NCBI GenBank assembly: GCA_036924085.1
Contig: JAVGWX010000007.1
Coordinates: 77,633,448-77,697,447, forward strand
Reading direction: 5' to 3'
Length of the DNA stretch: 64,000 bases
From: Ariolimax columbianus
Taxonomy: Eukaryota > Mollusca > Gastropoda > Stylommatophora > Arionidae
The stretch's first letter is position 1. Each line of letters begins with the position of its first letter. This document shows, piece after piece, positions 12,001 through 27,000 of the stretch. The notes under the pieces were generated by a model, which ran no database searches, was not told where the DNA came from, and was given only the letters and a program-made list of their open reading frames with translations. The translations under genes were made by a program, and so were the position numbers.

Positions 12001-15000
12001 CAGGCACTATGATCTCACCTCTCTTGAGACCAGTTGTCGTTTGAAATCAACGGGACTAGGTTGTCCACCGTTTCCGTTCATCGCTATGAGAGGCTGCCTT
12101 ACCTCTCGAACACAGTGACCCAAAGAAAGATATTATCTGGAAAGATATTGTTTGTAGAACAAATGTTGAAGAAGACTGGGAGAGTTTCAAAGAAAACTTT
12201 AACAGATCATCTATAATTTATGTAGTCGTCACTCGTCACTGTGACAATTTAACGTTAACGTGCGTATTGCCAACTTTTTCCTTTTGTTTTAATCATTTTC
12301 CATTCAACGTGAAGACAACGGCAACAATAAAAACGTATTCTTTCATAATAAAAACATAGTTAATCATGTATTGCATAATCTAATCATACATATCATGTAT
12401 CTGCTAATCTAACTATGGCTAACTTCTCTTGTAGGAGACTTTTTTGTAATTAACTTGATGGAATCTCCGGATATATACCTAGATTATTTCCAAGTCATTT
12501 GTCTCTATTCTCTCTAACAATAGCAACTAATCTCTATTCTCTCTTACAATAGCAACTAATCTCTATTCTCTCTAACAATAGCAACTAATCTCTATTCTCT
12601 CTAACAATAGCAACTAATCTCTATTCTCTCTAACAATAGCAACTAATCTCTATTCTCTCTAACAATAGCAACTAATCTCTATTCTCTCTAACAATAGCAA
12701 CTAATCTCTATTCTCTCTAACTATAGCAACTAATCTCTATTCTCTCTAACAATTGCAACTAATCTCTATTCTCTCTAACTATAGCAACTAATCTCTATTC
12801 TCTCTAACAATAGCAAACTAATCTCTATTCTCTCTAACAATAGCAACTAATCTCTATTCTCTCTAACAATAGCAACTAATCTCTATTCTCTCTAACTATA
12901 GCAACTAATCTCTATTCTCTCTAACAATAGCAACTAATCTCTATTCTCTCTAACAATAGCAACTAATCTCTATTCTCTCTAACAATAGCAACTAATCTCT
13001 ATTCTCTCTAACAATAGCAACTAATCTCTATTCTCTCTAACAATAGCAACTAATCTCTATTCTCTCTAACAATAGCAACTAATACATTCAATTAACATTT
13101 TGAGTCTTGTGGTCCTTGTCGCTGGTGATGTGACTAGCCTCGGACAGGCTGGCAGCTTCCGCTCGCTTATTCTCCGCTGTGTAACCAACGATTTTTCACA
13201 CATGTTCTAGAAACGTGCTCCCTGGGGTTTTAGACTAATCCATCTTACTTTTAGGACGTTGTCACTGGTACCTCTCTTACATCTTAGTTTCTGTTAGAGG
13301 AATCTGGTCGACCCCTCTGACAGCGATCAAGACAGTCAACGAGACAGTCCTTTATGTGTCTTGGCCTGCACCTTACGTACTTCTGACATGGATCGTTTTG
13401 TACTTACTGGAGAACAGATTACAATTACGTCCAAAGACGGTCAATGAGTACCCTTGAGCTTACAACACTTTTACACCCAAGAAGTAATTGTTTGATCAGA
13501 CTAAAGTTGCCATACTGCAAACTCAAGCTTTCATGTAGCCGTTACTGTCGGCTCTATCTCTCCCGTTATGGAACCAGTTTATTACAATTTCCAAGAATTC
13601 AGAGCAAAGCCTATGGAATCCATAGTTGACGTTCCTGCCAATTCTCTCTCCCCAGCTGTGGAATCAGTGTACTGTTAGATTTAGCAAAAAAAAGCAAGAC
13701 ATACGGGATCCACAGTTAATGTTCCTGCCCGCTCTCTCTTTTTCTTCCTCAATGAGATCAGTTTACTGTCATTTCCTACAGGCCAGAGTGGTGCCTATGA
13801 AATCCACAGCTAAACCCCGAGTCCCAAACTTTCTCGTTCGATGTGGGCCAGTCTACTATTCCTTTCATCAATCAATAAGGTACAATGCATATGAGCCTCA
13901 CAGTCGGACCTCCCGACTAGCTCTATTTAGAATGAACTGTGCTTCAGCCTTTCTCCGCCGTTTTCTCCTCTCCAAACACCGCCTATTCAACATGACCCAC
14001 AGTCACGTGGTACTTATGACCCCACCCTGTTGACCAGCAAGTAGCTCGTGTCACCGTTTGGCGTGTACTGCCTGTCAATATCAAGTTCTCCATTTCTGGA
14101 ACACCTGCCAACTTTTCATTGGATACCTCACCGTCAAATCACAGGCAGCTTTACTCCCACCAATCTTCTTGTGTCACCTAGACACTACAGCATTGGCGGC
14201 TCTAAACCCCAACCAAACTAACTACTAATCTAACTACAAGTGTTTGGAACAATTCCAAGATTTAACATGTGATGATTACGTGTTAAACTAACGACCTAAA
14301 CTTTAGACAATATTCTGCCGACAAAAGCGAAAATAAATTCTGACCATCTAACTTTTCAATTACTCGATTTACAGACAATAAAAATCTAGGCCGACTTTGT
14401 TAATAGAAAATGCCCAATGCACCTAATTCCTATCTGAACTCCCTGACGTAATGTCTTTCTCACCTGCGTGCTTACTGTCCAACTAATAACTTCTCTATTT
14501 TTAGGTTACCGTTAGACTTCAGTGGCAAGTCAGAAACTGGCTTGGGTTTACGAATGGGAGCTTGTCGAGGTCCGTGATCTGCTCATCTGACTGAATCCTT
14601 GAATCTCACATCTGTCACATTACTGATACTGCCACACAATTCTAGAGAAACTAAAAGATGAATTTGTTTCATGTAAACCTCAAACGAAAAAAGTAGATAG
14701 CTAGATGTGTAGTTAAATGTAGGACACCTAACAATAAAATGGGAACAAATATAGAGGCAGGAAAATCGAATTTAAAAAAATATTTGAACAAGCAATACAT
14801 AGCTCAAAAACAAATTTGCTATTATTTATATCTCCCAAGATCGTCTCAATCAATCGTCTTTCCTGTTTGTATTACTCAAGCGAGCTAGGATATGATAAAT
14901 CAGGTTGCTGGCTTCAATTTCTCCGACCACGGGAAACTTGCATCAATCTTCCTCTCGGGTATTTTGACCTTGTCTGGTTCCCAAGGGGTCACGGACCATA

Positions 15001-18000
15001 GGTTAAAAACCGCTGCTCTAGAGTACTATCATCTCTTATACCTCCTCTTCATCGTGTGTTGTTGTGGGAATACATGTTTGTATTATGACTCTATCCACCG
15101 AATTCGAAGCCATTCTCGGAGTCAATAATCACTGGCTGTGTATTGTCACCTCTCTCAATGCAGAGATATACTATTTATCCAATTTGCAGGCTACTCCCCT
15201 TTGTCCCCTGACACAACCTGAGTGCATCACATGATATTTCTCGCTCTAATGTTCTACCTCTTCTCTCCATCGTGTCTCACGTAGCTAAGTTTAAACAAGG
15301 ATTTCGCTTGATGATAACCAGAGAAGCCTTGTTTCTTCTCAAGCCGGACCCTTCACCTGGTTCATCTGAGGCCCCGTCTTTGCTGGTTGGGTGATTTGTA
15401 TGTTATGAAATATCATAGACCTTTCTTGTGGTGATTTCCCTTTGTTTTCCACATCTAACCTGTTGGTTTTCTGACCGACGTCTTTTGTCAGCCATTTCTG
15501 GCCGACAGAGCGAATGAGTGCTCTTCTCTGTCCATCCGCAGCATTGCCCACTTATACCGGTGGATACTTGGTCTCCAAGCCTGCACTTGCCGCACTCAGC
15601 GCTAAGGAGGAGCAGTTAGATGTTTTCCTTCATCAAGTTGACTCTCCAGTAGTACTGGCAGTACTTTTTGTGTATCGATGAACCGTAACATATCTATATT
15701 GATTGTGTCCGCTAATTAAAAACAAAAAACCTCACGACTTATGGGTGAATCGTGATTTCATGGTACTCCCTAGCTACGAACGAAAATGAAGACACAATTC
15801 TCAACAAAAGCAGATATGTGTAGGCCTACAAATATATTTTTTTCCGAACGACGAGGGACACAGTCAGAAATTCTTTCCACAAGAAATGCCAACCACAACA
15901 AAATCATGATTGTCTTTGGTTGAAAGTGAAATGACTTATCACAAGAAGGTATATCTTTAAAGTGTAATAACTATGTTATAATACATTTATAAAATGTTCT
16001 TTATAGTTTTATAAGCTGCATCATTCCTCTTTTTTCTCTATCTCCAGTCTGGCAAGTGGATGCGGTTGCTGCACAGATGTAGGGATTGTTCTTGTAGTTG
16101 GAGGCTTGTTTTTGTTGAAGTAAGATCACTGTATATGTAAGCATAATGTACTATTTTTGTAAAGACAGTTGTATTATTGCTGAATAGAAGAATTAAATTA
16201 TCTTTGTTTAATGTATCTTTAATAACTGGCTTTAAAGAAATAACTAAAATACTAACATAAATAAATGAAATTAACATTAATAAGACAATATAATACTTGA
16301 TTTGGTGTCTGCTCTGCAGGAAATACATGGCAGGCGGTCAGTACACAGGAAATGAAACAATCAAAGGAAAGACAGTGATAATAACAGGCTCCAACACAGG
16401 AATTGGATTAGAAACAGCAAAGGAACTTGCAAAGAGAGGTGATCATGTTAAATAGTATCAGTGAATGTTTCTTTAATCACAAAATTGTGTATCACAGTAT
16501 CTGATAGTTTGATATGCATATGGCTTTAAATAGTGAGTTTAATCTGATTATGATGTAAGTCAATCGCGAGCATAATATTTCCACGAGTCCCACTTAACCA
16601 CTTGGTCATCTTGTGCAGATAGTCAGTTTGGTTTTCGTGCGGGTAGTTTGACGTTCAACATGATATACGCAGTACGTCAAGAACAGTAATTATGACCTGT
16701 ACACAGTTTTTGTCAATCTGACCAAGGCCGTTGACACTGTCAATGGGGAACATCTTTGGCAGATCGTGGCGTAGTTTGGTTGTCCGGACAGATTGATTGC
16801 GGTTGTCTGCCAGATTCATGATGGCTCTAGTACTGCATCAAGGAAAATTGTATGTAGCCTTCCCAATCACCAACAGTGTCTAACAGGGTTGTGTGCTTGC
16901 ATCGACACTCTTTGCATGGTCTTTACAGCAATGCTCTCTGATGTACTTGTACATGGCATTGCTACTGGCATGCAAATCAGAAATAGGACGAGAGGTCACA
17001 TATTCAATCCAAGACACCTGAAATCTTACACCAAGTTGAGTGTGGCCACGATCTTGGATCCCCTTTTCGCTGACGTCTAAAGCCCACTCAAAGCAAGATA
17101 AGCAATCCACTATGACGGTATTATCTGCGACAAGCAGTTACTGACGATCAACACTAGAAAATCTGAGATACTTTTCCAGCTTGCTCCTGGGAAGCCATGC
17201 ATTAAACCAAACATTTCCTTATATAACCAATGTCTCCAAACAGCCAATAGCTTCATCTAAGTACCATCACAAGAGAGGCAATATCGACTTTGAAGTTAAC
17301 AAGCAGGATTGCGAAGGCAAGTTCTGCGTTTGGGAGCCTGCAAGCACGCGTCTGGAATCCCCATGGCATCAATGTCACTACCAACGTAAAAGTGTATCGT
17401 GCTGTAGTATTAACCTCTCTGATGTATGCTTGCAAAACATGGACAGTATATAGCAGACACACCAGACCGCTGAACCGTTTTCATTTGCTTGTGACCGTGT
17501 GGTAGGATCAAAGGCCAAATTCTGAAATTCTTAGCAAGACTAATGTTGAGCATCCATAACCTTCTGGATAAGTCCAAGATAAGATGGATGGGACATGTTG
17601 TTTGCATGCCCGATGAGCACCTTCCCCAGCAGCTGTTGTATGGTGAGCCCATAACAGGCATACGCTCACAAGGGGTGAGTTTGGGAGCAGCAGAAATACT
17701 ACAGAGACTCATTGAAAGTGTTTCTGAAAAGTTTCAACATTGATGCCATCTCGTGGAAGGTGCTTACATAGAACCATTCCACCTGACATGCTAGCATCAT
17801 CAAAGGTGCTTGCTCAGATCCTAGCGCGAAGCTCATTTGCGAAGGCTCATAGTAAGCGCAGTCCGAAAAAACAGAAGGCATGACGATTCCACAGCAGCCT
17901 CCCCACATGAATGCCCCGGGTGAGACAAAGTATGCCGTGTCTTGATTGATCTTAACAGCCATTTGAGAACAAATCTCATAGCACAAGTTGGATGTTGTCG

Positions 18001-21000
18001 CTATCTTCGCTTGCGATGGACAGCAATTATTCAATAATATAATTGTAGGGCACAGTAATCGTTCCCATGAACAGGTTAATTTAGTCTGGAATGATGATAT
18101 TAACTTAATACACTGTGAATATCACTGTTAAAAACCTTATACTTAATACAAAAACATGTGTTTTGTGTGTTCTTCTTTGTAAACAAAAGAGCACTTGAGT
18201 TTTAATTTGTCATGATTGGTCATAACTTTTCATGTCGCGTACATTCGAAAGCCTTAGTAAATTCTCTGAAGCAGGTATGTAAGTCGACATTGTACTCTCT
18301 GCACTTTTCAATAAAATTCGCATGTTAAGGATAAAGTATTTTTATGAGCTGTTTGAAGTTCAACTTCTCCAACCTTGGTAATATCAATAGTTATCATTAG
18401 AGACTTAAATTGGAGAATAGGACGTAGAAAGACAGTCGAACATTACATCAGCGCCTTCTCCAACGACATAATAAATACGAAAGGCGAGCATTTGGCTGTC
18501 TTTGTTCAAATACTGAAGATTCATGTTACGAATACCTACCTCGAAAAGTTGGCTGGAAACAGATGGACCTGGCACTCCCCAAACTCAGAAACCAAAGCGG
18601 AAATAGACTGTGTGCTAAATGAAGGCATCAAGTTTGTTACCAATGGGGAGGTTCTGCATCGACTAAATATAAACAGTGACCATGGACCCATTAGAACAAC
18701 CTTAAACATGGACTCATTATCTCACAAAAGAGGTCCACATAACCTAGCAATGCTGGATGCTGTTAGGCTATCAGAGAAAATCCGACAAGCTGGTTGGAGG
18801 TGCACATGATCTCCTACTAAACCATCTGAAACAGCTGACTGAAAAACTGAAACAGTGCATCACTGCAGCAAAAGTACCTAATTCAGGAAATGACAATCGG
18901 GTCTCCGAGGATACCCAAACATTTCAAAATGCGAGGAGAATGCTGAAATAAAATGGGATGCACAACAAACTCGAGTTATGCGAGGTGAACAAGCTGATTA
19001 GGAACAGAATAAAAGAGGACTATGAACAGAATATTTTGAACAAGTTTATCAGAGCATTTGAGAGAACTTAAGACCCCAAGAGGTCATAGGGGCATAACTT
19101 GGTGTGTGAGTGATGTGTCTTTGCCATCTTGCTTGCCAGGCAGCGCCAATTTGTCCTGGGTGATGTGTTTGTCTATTATTGGTCCGTGTGCATATTTCCT
19201 AGTCACACCAAAATCTACACTGTTTGCCAACAGGACGAAAGGCGTCAATCTCATGATGTTCAGCAGTGTTAATGGACCTTGGAAACATGATACAGGGTAA
19301 CCAGAACACTATTTAAAATATCTGATGACTATGCCAGGATAATTGGAGCAGGGAAAAAAAACCACAAAATGAACGAACTAATTCAAAATGGAAAACCGCA
19401 ACACGTTTCCATGAACACAAGCATATGTCGTCAACTAGTGTGAATTCGAGTCAAATCCATGGTCTAGGGGCATCCATAATGGACTAAAACATCAGAGCAA
19501 AATTAGACTCACGACCTGTTAAGTGACATCTTTGCAGCAGAATTAAATGCAGGAAAGTCTTTTCCAATCAACCGTAATTAAGACTGCCCTAAAAAATTAA
19601 GACGTGACATGTAGAGGAGATGCAAAGGTCTGGATCGATGCGATATACATCCCCCTCGCACATTCCCAAATCTGTAGTAGTGAGCCTCATGCTGTTTAAA
19701 CCAAGTAAAACACAACCGCAAAGAGGAGCCCAGTCTATCTTCATCAACATACTTTTGAGGGGTGGAAAGCTACTATAACCCACCACCTAACGTCCTTTTC
19801 ATGGCACACAGAGGAGTACATTAACTCATCATGGTCATTCAACTACAACAACAACACGAGCGAATCCTGTTTCCAGAGCAGCCATTGAAGCAAAAGAACG
19901 TCATTGTCAGCTAGGTTCCGGTGATCCTGACGCAAGCACCCAGCTACGAGTCACAGGCAGCTGTCAGCTCATTGACTGCTTCATCTTCAACCCCATACAA
20001 ATGAGTGAATTTGAACTTAAATGTCTTGTAAGTAAATCTCTGTATATCATATTATCCATGCACCTTATATTCAGAATATATATTAAATTTAGAGATATAA
20101 TGAGACTCAAGCTTATAATTAAAATTGATCAGACACAAATAATATGACTAAATATTGAGAATTTTTAAAAATTAATCAGTTATGTAATGATGGTGAAATA
20201 TATCTTGCAGGTGGCCGCATCATCATGGCATGTCGAGACACAGTCAAGGGTGAAGTTGGTAGGAAGGCAATTGTTGAGGAGACTGGCAACAACAACATCA
20301 TTCTCAAAAAGTTAGATTTGACCTCATTTGCTTCCATAAAGGCCTTTGGGAAAGATATTAATGAGAGTAAGTTGCTAAAGTTATTTTAACTATCTGAAGA
20401 TTATAAATATCTGCATAATTAGATATGGCAGATTATTTAATGACAAGGGTTAAAGCTGTAGTGGCCTTCAATACAAGATGTGTGAAATCAGATTAGAATG
20501 GTGCCATATTGGATTTACCCTTAGGAAACAGATTACCAGCTAAGCTATACAAATTCTTGACTCAAGGGTCATCTTTACAACAAAATGAGGAGTGGGACAG
20601 ATGTCCATGTGGGGAGCACACCATGACCGTGGAACATATCCTACAAAGCTCCATGTAGGAAGAGAGACATGAGACAGAAGCTGTATGGAGATAAAATATT
20701 TTTAAAAACGAGTGAAAAAAAATCTTAAATGGGTATGGTCAGATAACACGCCGAGATGAAAACACGAATGAAACCTACGTTACGACCAGTAGCCTTCATC
20801 AGGGACAACAAATAACAACAATAATTAACTAACGAATCAAAGAAATAGGGATTCATACATATTGGGGGATATCCGTACACAGTGGTGAAAAAAGGGTTTA
20901 CTTAACTGAGAAAAAGTAAGGTCACTCATTGCGAGAAGAGGGCAGGAACCCAAATGATGAACAAAGGCAGGATGAGGTGGCCAGGAGAGCGTAAGAAGTG

Positions 21001-24000
21001 AAAAAAGATCGAGCAAGCATGTGGTGGTCAGATATGGAAAGACTAAAAAATGATTCAGGTAAAGAGGAAAGGGACAGTCAGATAGCAAGCCTGTGGCGGT
21101 AAGAAATGGAAAGACGAAAAGATGATTCAGGTAAAGAGAAAAGAGGAAAGAGGCAGTCAGGTAGATGGAGACCGGTATGGAATGAGGATTCAAGAAAAGG
21201 TGTGGAAGATATTAATGCCATGTGGCTGGAGACAGCCCATGCAAGAGTAAAGTTTGTTCTCAAGGGCGAATCAATGACGATGAAACAGATGGAGATAAAA
21301 CAGCCTTACAAACAACGGTGACATTTGTAAGAGAAGCCGAAACCTTGATTTGAGGATGAACATGGAAGAAGAATAAGAAGAAATAACTATTGGGAGTAAG
21401 TAAGAGTAGTATCCACTCCGGAGAAATGATTTGTCATGTAGGATGGACGAATAGTGGATCTTAATCAAATCTCCAGTTCATGTAATGTGCAAATGTTAAT
21501 CACCCTGTTAGCTTTCGGGGAAATTTATTGTCTTTCTCTCTTCAGGTGAAAGCAGAGTGGACATACTTATCAACAATGCAGGAGTAATGGCATGTCCAAA
21601 GATGTTGACAGGAGATGGAATAGAGATGCAGATTGGAGTCAATCATATTGGTATGAACGCTTCTTTAATATTTCTTTTTTTCAACCACTTATGATATTAA
21701 CTGTCTCAGTTTGTTTGTGTTTCTGTTTGTCCTTATAAATAAACATATATATTGCTAAAATACTATATTTTGTATACAGTTTAAAAATGAATTATGCTTG
21801 TTAGTTTTCTAAATTTTGTTTACGATATTATAAGAACAATTTGACAACATTGAAAAGATTATATTTACCAATCGGTGCTGTAAGGTCCATGTATAAAAGA
21901 AAGATAAATTAGTAGGGTCCATTCTAGAGTAAGAAAGCTATAGGCTTATATAAGTGTTCAACAGTAAGCAGACAGAAACAAATGTATTCTAAGTGCATTA
22001 AAGGTTTTGAAGAGTTGTTTCCTGACAAGTTCATTTTCTAGAGTCATCATTAGAGTTAATGGAAATATTTTGATCTTTTATTCATAAAATTCACTTGTCC
22101 ACCTGGTTCCCCTTGGTACATAGGGCCACAAAAGATGTTCTCCATCTGTTCCTAAACTTTGCCATCTTCCTGTGCTCTTCCCATGTAACTTCGATTTAAC
22201 TGACTTCCTCCTCGACAGTTCACACCAGATGTTTCATGGCTTTCCCACTCATCTCTTTTCGTGCATGTTCCATTCAAGCGTATGTCTAGTTATGCTGTCC
22301 AGCTTCTTTCAGTGAGTGTTCTATTAATCCATCCCCACTTTTTCTCCACAAATTCCCGCTATTTTGGTTGTTGTTATGTTCTTTTTCCCCATAGATCTGT
22401 ATTTGCCATTACTTCTGACCATCTAGAAGGAAGTATGCAATAGAGTCATTTGTTGATGAAGGTCTGCAGCCTGGATGGGATGCCCTTAGTCACATGCCAT
22501 GTCTGGGGGACAACGTGGCTTAGTGGTTAAGTGACATTGCTCACAATGCGAAAGTGCTGAGTTCGTTCTCCAATCACAGCAGCGGCTGCTACCCTTAAAA
22601 AATGCAAGAGGAAGCAGACCCTTACATAAAATGCATGTTGAAGTCAGATGCACTAGGCCAACAGGTGCAAAATAAAAACATAGTGCAACGCACACCACCT
22701 TGGGGAATAGAGAAATAAGGCGAATGCAAACATTTTTTTTAAAAATATGCCATGACTCAAACCGTATATCAGTTCCTACTTGACATTCATGTTAAACTTC
22801 TTGTTAATCTTCTTTTTCGGCGTTCCATCTTTAAAAGAACTTCGTACCGTAGTTTACAGCGAGGTTGCGATTTCTGTGTCTTTCAGCTTGAAAGATCTGG
22901 TTTAAGCTGCCATTTTTGTCACTGTGTTTGCTTTCCCAGTACGATCCCTAATCTCTTATCCAGACTACACTAGAGCAGTCTGTTTCAAGGGCTGTCACTT
23001 GGAAGTGGACTAGAGTCTTGGTTCACTGCCCCTGATGCGAGCAGCCAGCTGTGAGTCGTTGGCTGCTGTCAACTCATTCACTGCGTTGCATCTTCATCCC
23101 TAGCCTAATCTTACTGCTGTCGAGTTCCAAAGCGGTTTGTTGATTCATCTTTATCAATGCTACTTCTCAGATAGGTAACAGTTTGCACTTCTTCAGTTAT
23201 TTGACCATTAATCTTTATCGGCATCTCTTTGTTATTTATTCTTATTTCCTTTGTTTTGTTCATGCTAATCTGCAATCCCATCTTTGCTGCTTCATATGTT
23301 AGCCTGTTGTCTTTCCTTGCATATCCTGCTGCTTGTGTGACAATATGCATATTATATCATATGCAAAATTGAATACTACCAGCAGCTTATCGAGTGTCCA
23401 TTGTGTTCTTGTTTTTCTACCCTCTGTTGTTTTCCACATCACCCAGCCCATGACCATGAGAAAGGTTATTGGAGATAATGGACATTCAAACCTGGCCCCA
23501 GTTTGAACTGTAAGGGGGTCTGACAATTTGCCTTTGTGGATTATTCTACATGTGGTCTATTCACAGAAATCTTTATAATTCTTATAAATTTTCTGGTATT
23601 CCAGAATGCATAAATATTTTTCAAATTGCTGTTTGATCTATACATGAAAAAATATATAAAGTTTATATATAGAGGTGCCTGCTACTCCCTAGATTGGTCT
23701 ATGAAAATTCTTAGCGCTGCTAATTGATCTGTGCAAGATCTTCAAGCCTGAAATCCTGCCTTTTTTGGTTCTCTTAGTTTTCCACCTTATATGCGACCCA
23801 GCATTATCCTGGTTAGAACTTTTTCAGCCACTGTCAGATCTGTTATTTCTTGCCAGTTCCTGCATGAAAACAGGTTTTCTTTCATTCGTAATTTGAACAC
23901 ATGACTTTTATTCCTCTTTTTGGGAATGGCCTCATGTTCCCATATCTTCTCAAAGAGCTGATGTAGCATTTCTGTGGCAGATGAGATGCTGCTTTCATGG

Positions 24001-27000
24001 GGGAGAGGAAATACTTTGAGTGCAAGTATGATCTCTTGTTTTGATGGTGGCTTTAAATTTACCTTTAGGGGTGGGGAACTGAGATGCTAGTCTAGTCAAG
24101 CACAACATACTGACCAGGATGTCGCGGTAGGGTCAATACACTGACCAAGACCGCAATCTCTCTTCCATGCAGTGTTCCCTGGAAATAGGCTGTTTTCAAG
24201 GCAGCTTGGATGACGAGATGTGGATCGATGTGATCCCTGTAGTAGTGAGCGCAATGCAGATGAAGCCAAACATAGCACAACCGCCAGGAGGATCACAGTC
24301 CACTTTCATCAGCATGCTTGGGATGTGACGAAAGTTACTACAACCATCCACTTAACGTCCTTTTCAGTGCGCTCAAAAGAATAAACTTACTCATTATGGG
24401 CATTAAATAACATCAACAACGACCTTTCAGGATTTCTTTGCTGGTTATATGTCAATCTTGGATATTGGTGGATTTCTCATTAGCGTCTCTAAAGTATTCC
24501 AGAGCTCTGTCTTGTTGTTTGTTTGTGCTGTAGTTGTTCTGTCCTTGTTTATCTTACACAGATGTGTTGTGGTCCTGTTTTTGCCTTGAAATTATTCTAG
24601 TTATGTTGTATAATGTCTTTAGGACACATATTGTTGTGTAGTTTACTATATATATATATATATGTTATTATATATATTATTCGGGGATTGCGTGGCCTAG
24701 TGGTTAAGTGGCATGGTTCACCATCCGAAGGTGCTGGGTTCGATCCCCATCACATCACCGGCCGTTACCCCGGGGAAGCAAACCCTTAGAAAATGCAGGA
24801 GGAAGCAGACCTTTACATAAAATGCATGCTCAAGTCGGATGCATTGGGCCGACAGGCGCAAAATAAAAACCACAGTGCAACCAACGCACACCGCCTTGGG
24901 GATTTGAGAAATAAGGCGAACGCAAAAAAAAATAAAAAATATATATATTATTCTGGTTATGTTGTATAATGTTTTTAGGAGACACATAACACACACACAA
25001 GATGATTTTGTCTTCCTAGGCCACTTTTTACTGACACAGTTATTGCTGGACAAAATTAAGGCCTCTGCTCCAAGCCGTATCATCATTCTGTCATCTAGCG
25101 CTCACACCTTTGGTAAAATGAACTTTGATGACCTTAACAGTGTGAAGAGCTACAGTAGGACAGCTGCATATAGCCAGAGCAAACTAGCTAATGTGTTGTT
25201 TGCAAGGGAATTGTCCAGGAGATTGGAAGGTCAGTATTTCTAACTGTTTGTATTTTAATCTGATTGTGAATACATCTGACTAAATTTATAGCAGTGACTG
25301 TCATTTTCAGTCTGTACTATTATCCTACCAAAATAAATACAAGAATAGTTAGATTCTTCAATATACTATGTCTCAGCTTTAAGTCTTGAAATTACTTGAA
25401 ACGAAAAAAAACACACTGTCTAGCCTTTTTTTAAAATCAAGTTTTGACTTTTGTATCAGTTTCAGCTAAATAATATACTTCAGATTTTCATTCCAGTTCA
25501 GTCTGTCATAATTTGCCTCTATTTACATTATTTTTGACATGTTACATAATTTCCTTATGATATTTACTGAAATGTGTTTACTAGTGTTCAATTAGGAAGA
25601 TAACTTATGCCTGATGTTCAGTGGGTTAAATCTGGCCTTTTGTTTTGTTGTCAGAGGGGGCTATTCAGGGTTGTTGTTTTATTGTTGTTCTGCCTTCTGG
25701 ACTCTCATGTTGGTATTCATAGTAGATTTGCAGGTGGTTTCCTTCTTACAGCTTGTTAGACTTGGCGGAGGGGTATATCTAGATTGTTCAGTACAGAATT
25801 TTTGTTTAGGGTCATATACATTTAATATGTTTCTTGATTTCACAATCTGTATTTTTGCTTATTCTTTCACTTGTCAAATCGTGCATTGACCTCCAAAGAA
25901 AGAATGAAAGTACTGTGTTCTGTCAACAGCATGAGAACATTTTAATTAAGATGAGTGCCAGTGCATCTAATACATGTCTGCATCACTAGGAAATGAGCTT
26001 CACTTTGATGCTCTAAGCATTTAGTTCGACATGGTAATCAAGGCTAAGGACAGAACAGTTGGAAGCAGTACTAAGATTCGTCTCTATCATATCTCTTCAT
26101 CAGTACTTGGACAAAAGATGTGACAAGATGCAGTGAACTACCAGAGTGTTAGAGATATCTTGCCATGCCTCTAGCATTCGACATTGCTCTGTTTGGAGTC
26201 ACTATCATATCAGTTGGACCAGCTAACAGTTTCAACTACATAATCTGCCAAATCCAGTATCCATATTTGATAATACTTTGTTGTTAAGTTCAAGAATTAA
26301 TAATAGTTGTTTATATTAATAATAAACGTTGTTTCTTGTCAACTGTGTGTCCATATGTGTACACTTTAGTAGAAATAGAAGGGAGCCAGGTAGCGCAGTG
26401 GTTAGCGAGCTAGCTTCGCATCTGAGTGGTCCTGGGTTCATTCCCCAGTTGAGGCTGAATGTTTTTTCAGACCGCAATGGCTTCCGGGTTGACCCAGCCT
26501 TAAATGGGTACCGGTTCAGTCCCGGAAGTAAAGGAGGCCGGCGTGATGCTGACCACATCATCAAGTGCCGTTAGTTACAAAATAATATGGGCCTAACACC
26601 ATATTTCCTATGCGCTGCATGGCGTGACAGGATACTTACTTAGTAGAAATATGGACAACCATTTATGCAAAAAATGGTGGGAGCAAGGACTATTGTCCTA
26701 TTGCTTTACAATAAAAGGTTCTGATGCTTGATGAGACACATTATCCAGCTTATGTAGCCACCTCAAAATGATGTTTTAACAACCATAACAGTGAAATGAT
26801 CTTTCAAGCAGTAAATTTCAGTTATGACAACTTCCACCTTTGTAATCTACTATCATTAGGTACTGGTGTAACAGTCAACAGTTTGCATCCTGGAGCAGTG
26901 AACACAGAACTGACTCGTGACATTCCACTCGTTGATTCATTTATAGGAAGACTCTTGGTCAAACCTATTAGGTACCTCTTGTTTAAGACTGCCGTAGAAG

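Noticed and set aside
12502..13081. CRISPR-like array of 29-bp repeats
   Set aside because: Units are directly adjacent with no unique spacers, and the context is an animal intron. The same applies to the 23-bp and 32-bp arrays.
16570..19075. A single full-length LINE from endonuclease to finger in gene A intron 3
   Set aside because: The order is wrong: RT and finger (16570-18045) precede the endonuclease (18370-19075), and the motifs belong to different families, so they are two insertions.
24683..24760. tRNA gene suggested by A and B boxes
   Set aside because: It is the head of a SINE: a tRNA-like part fused to a non-tRNA body, A-rich tail and target duplications. The same holds for 26378, 22502 and 43860-43937.
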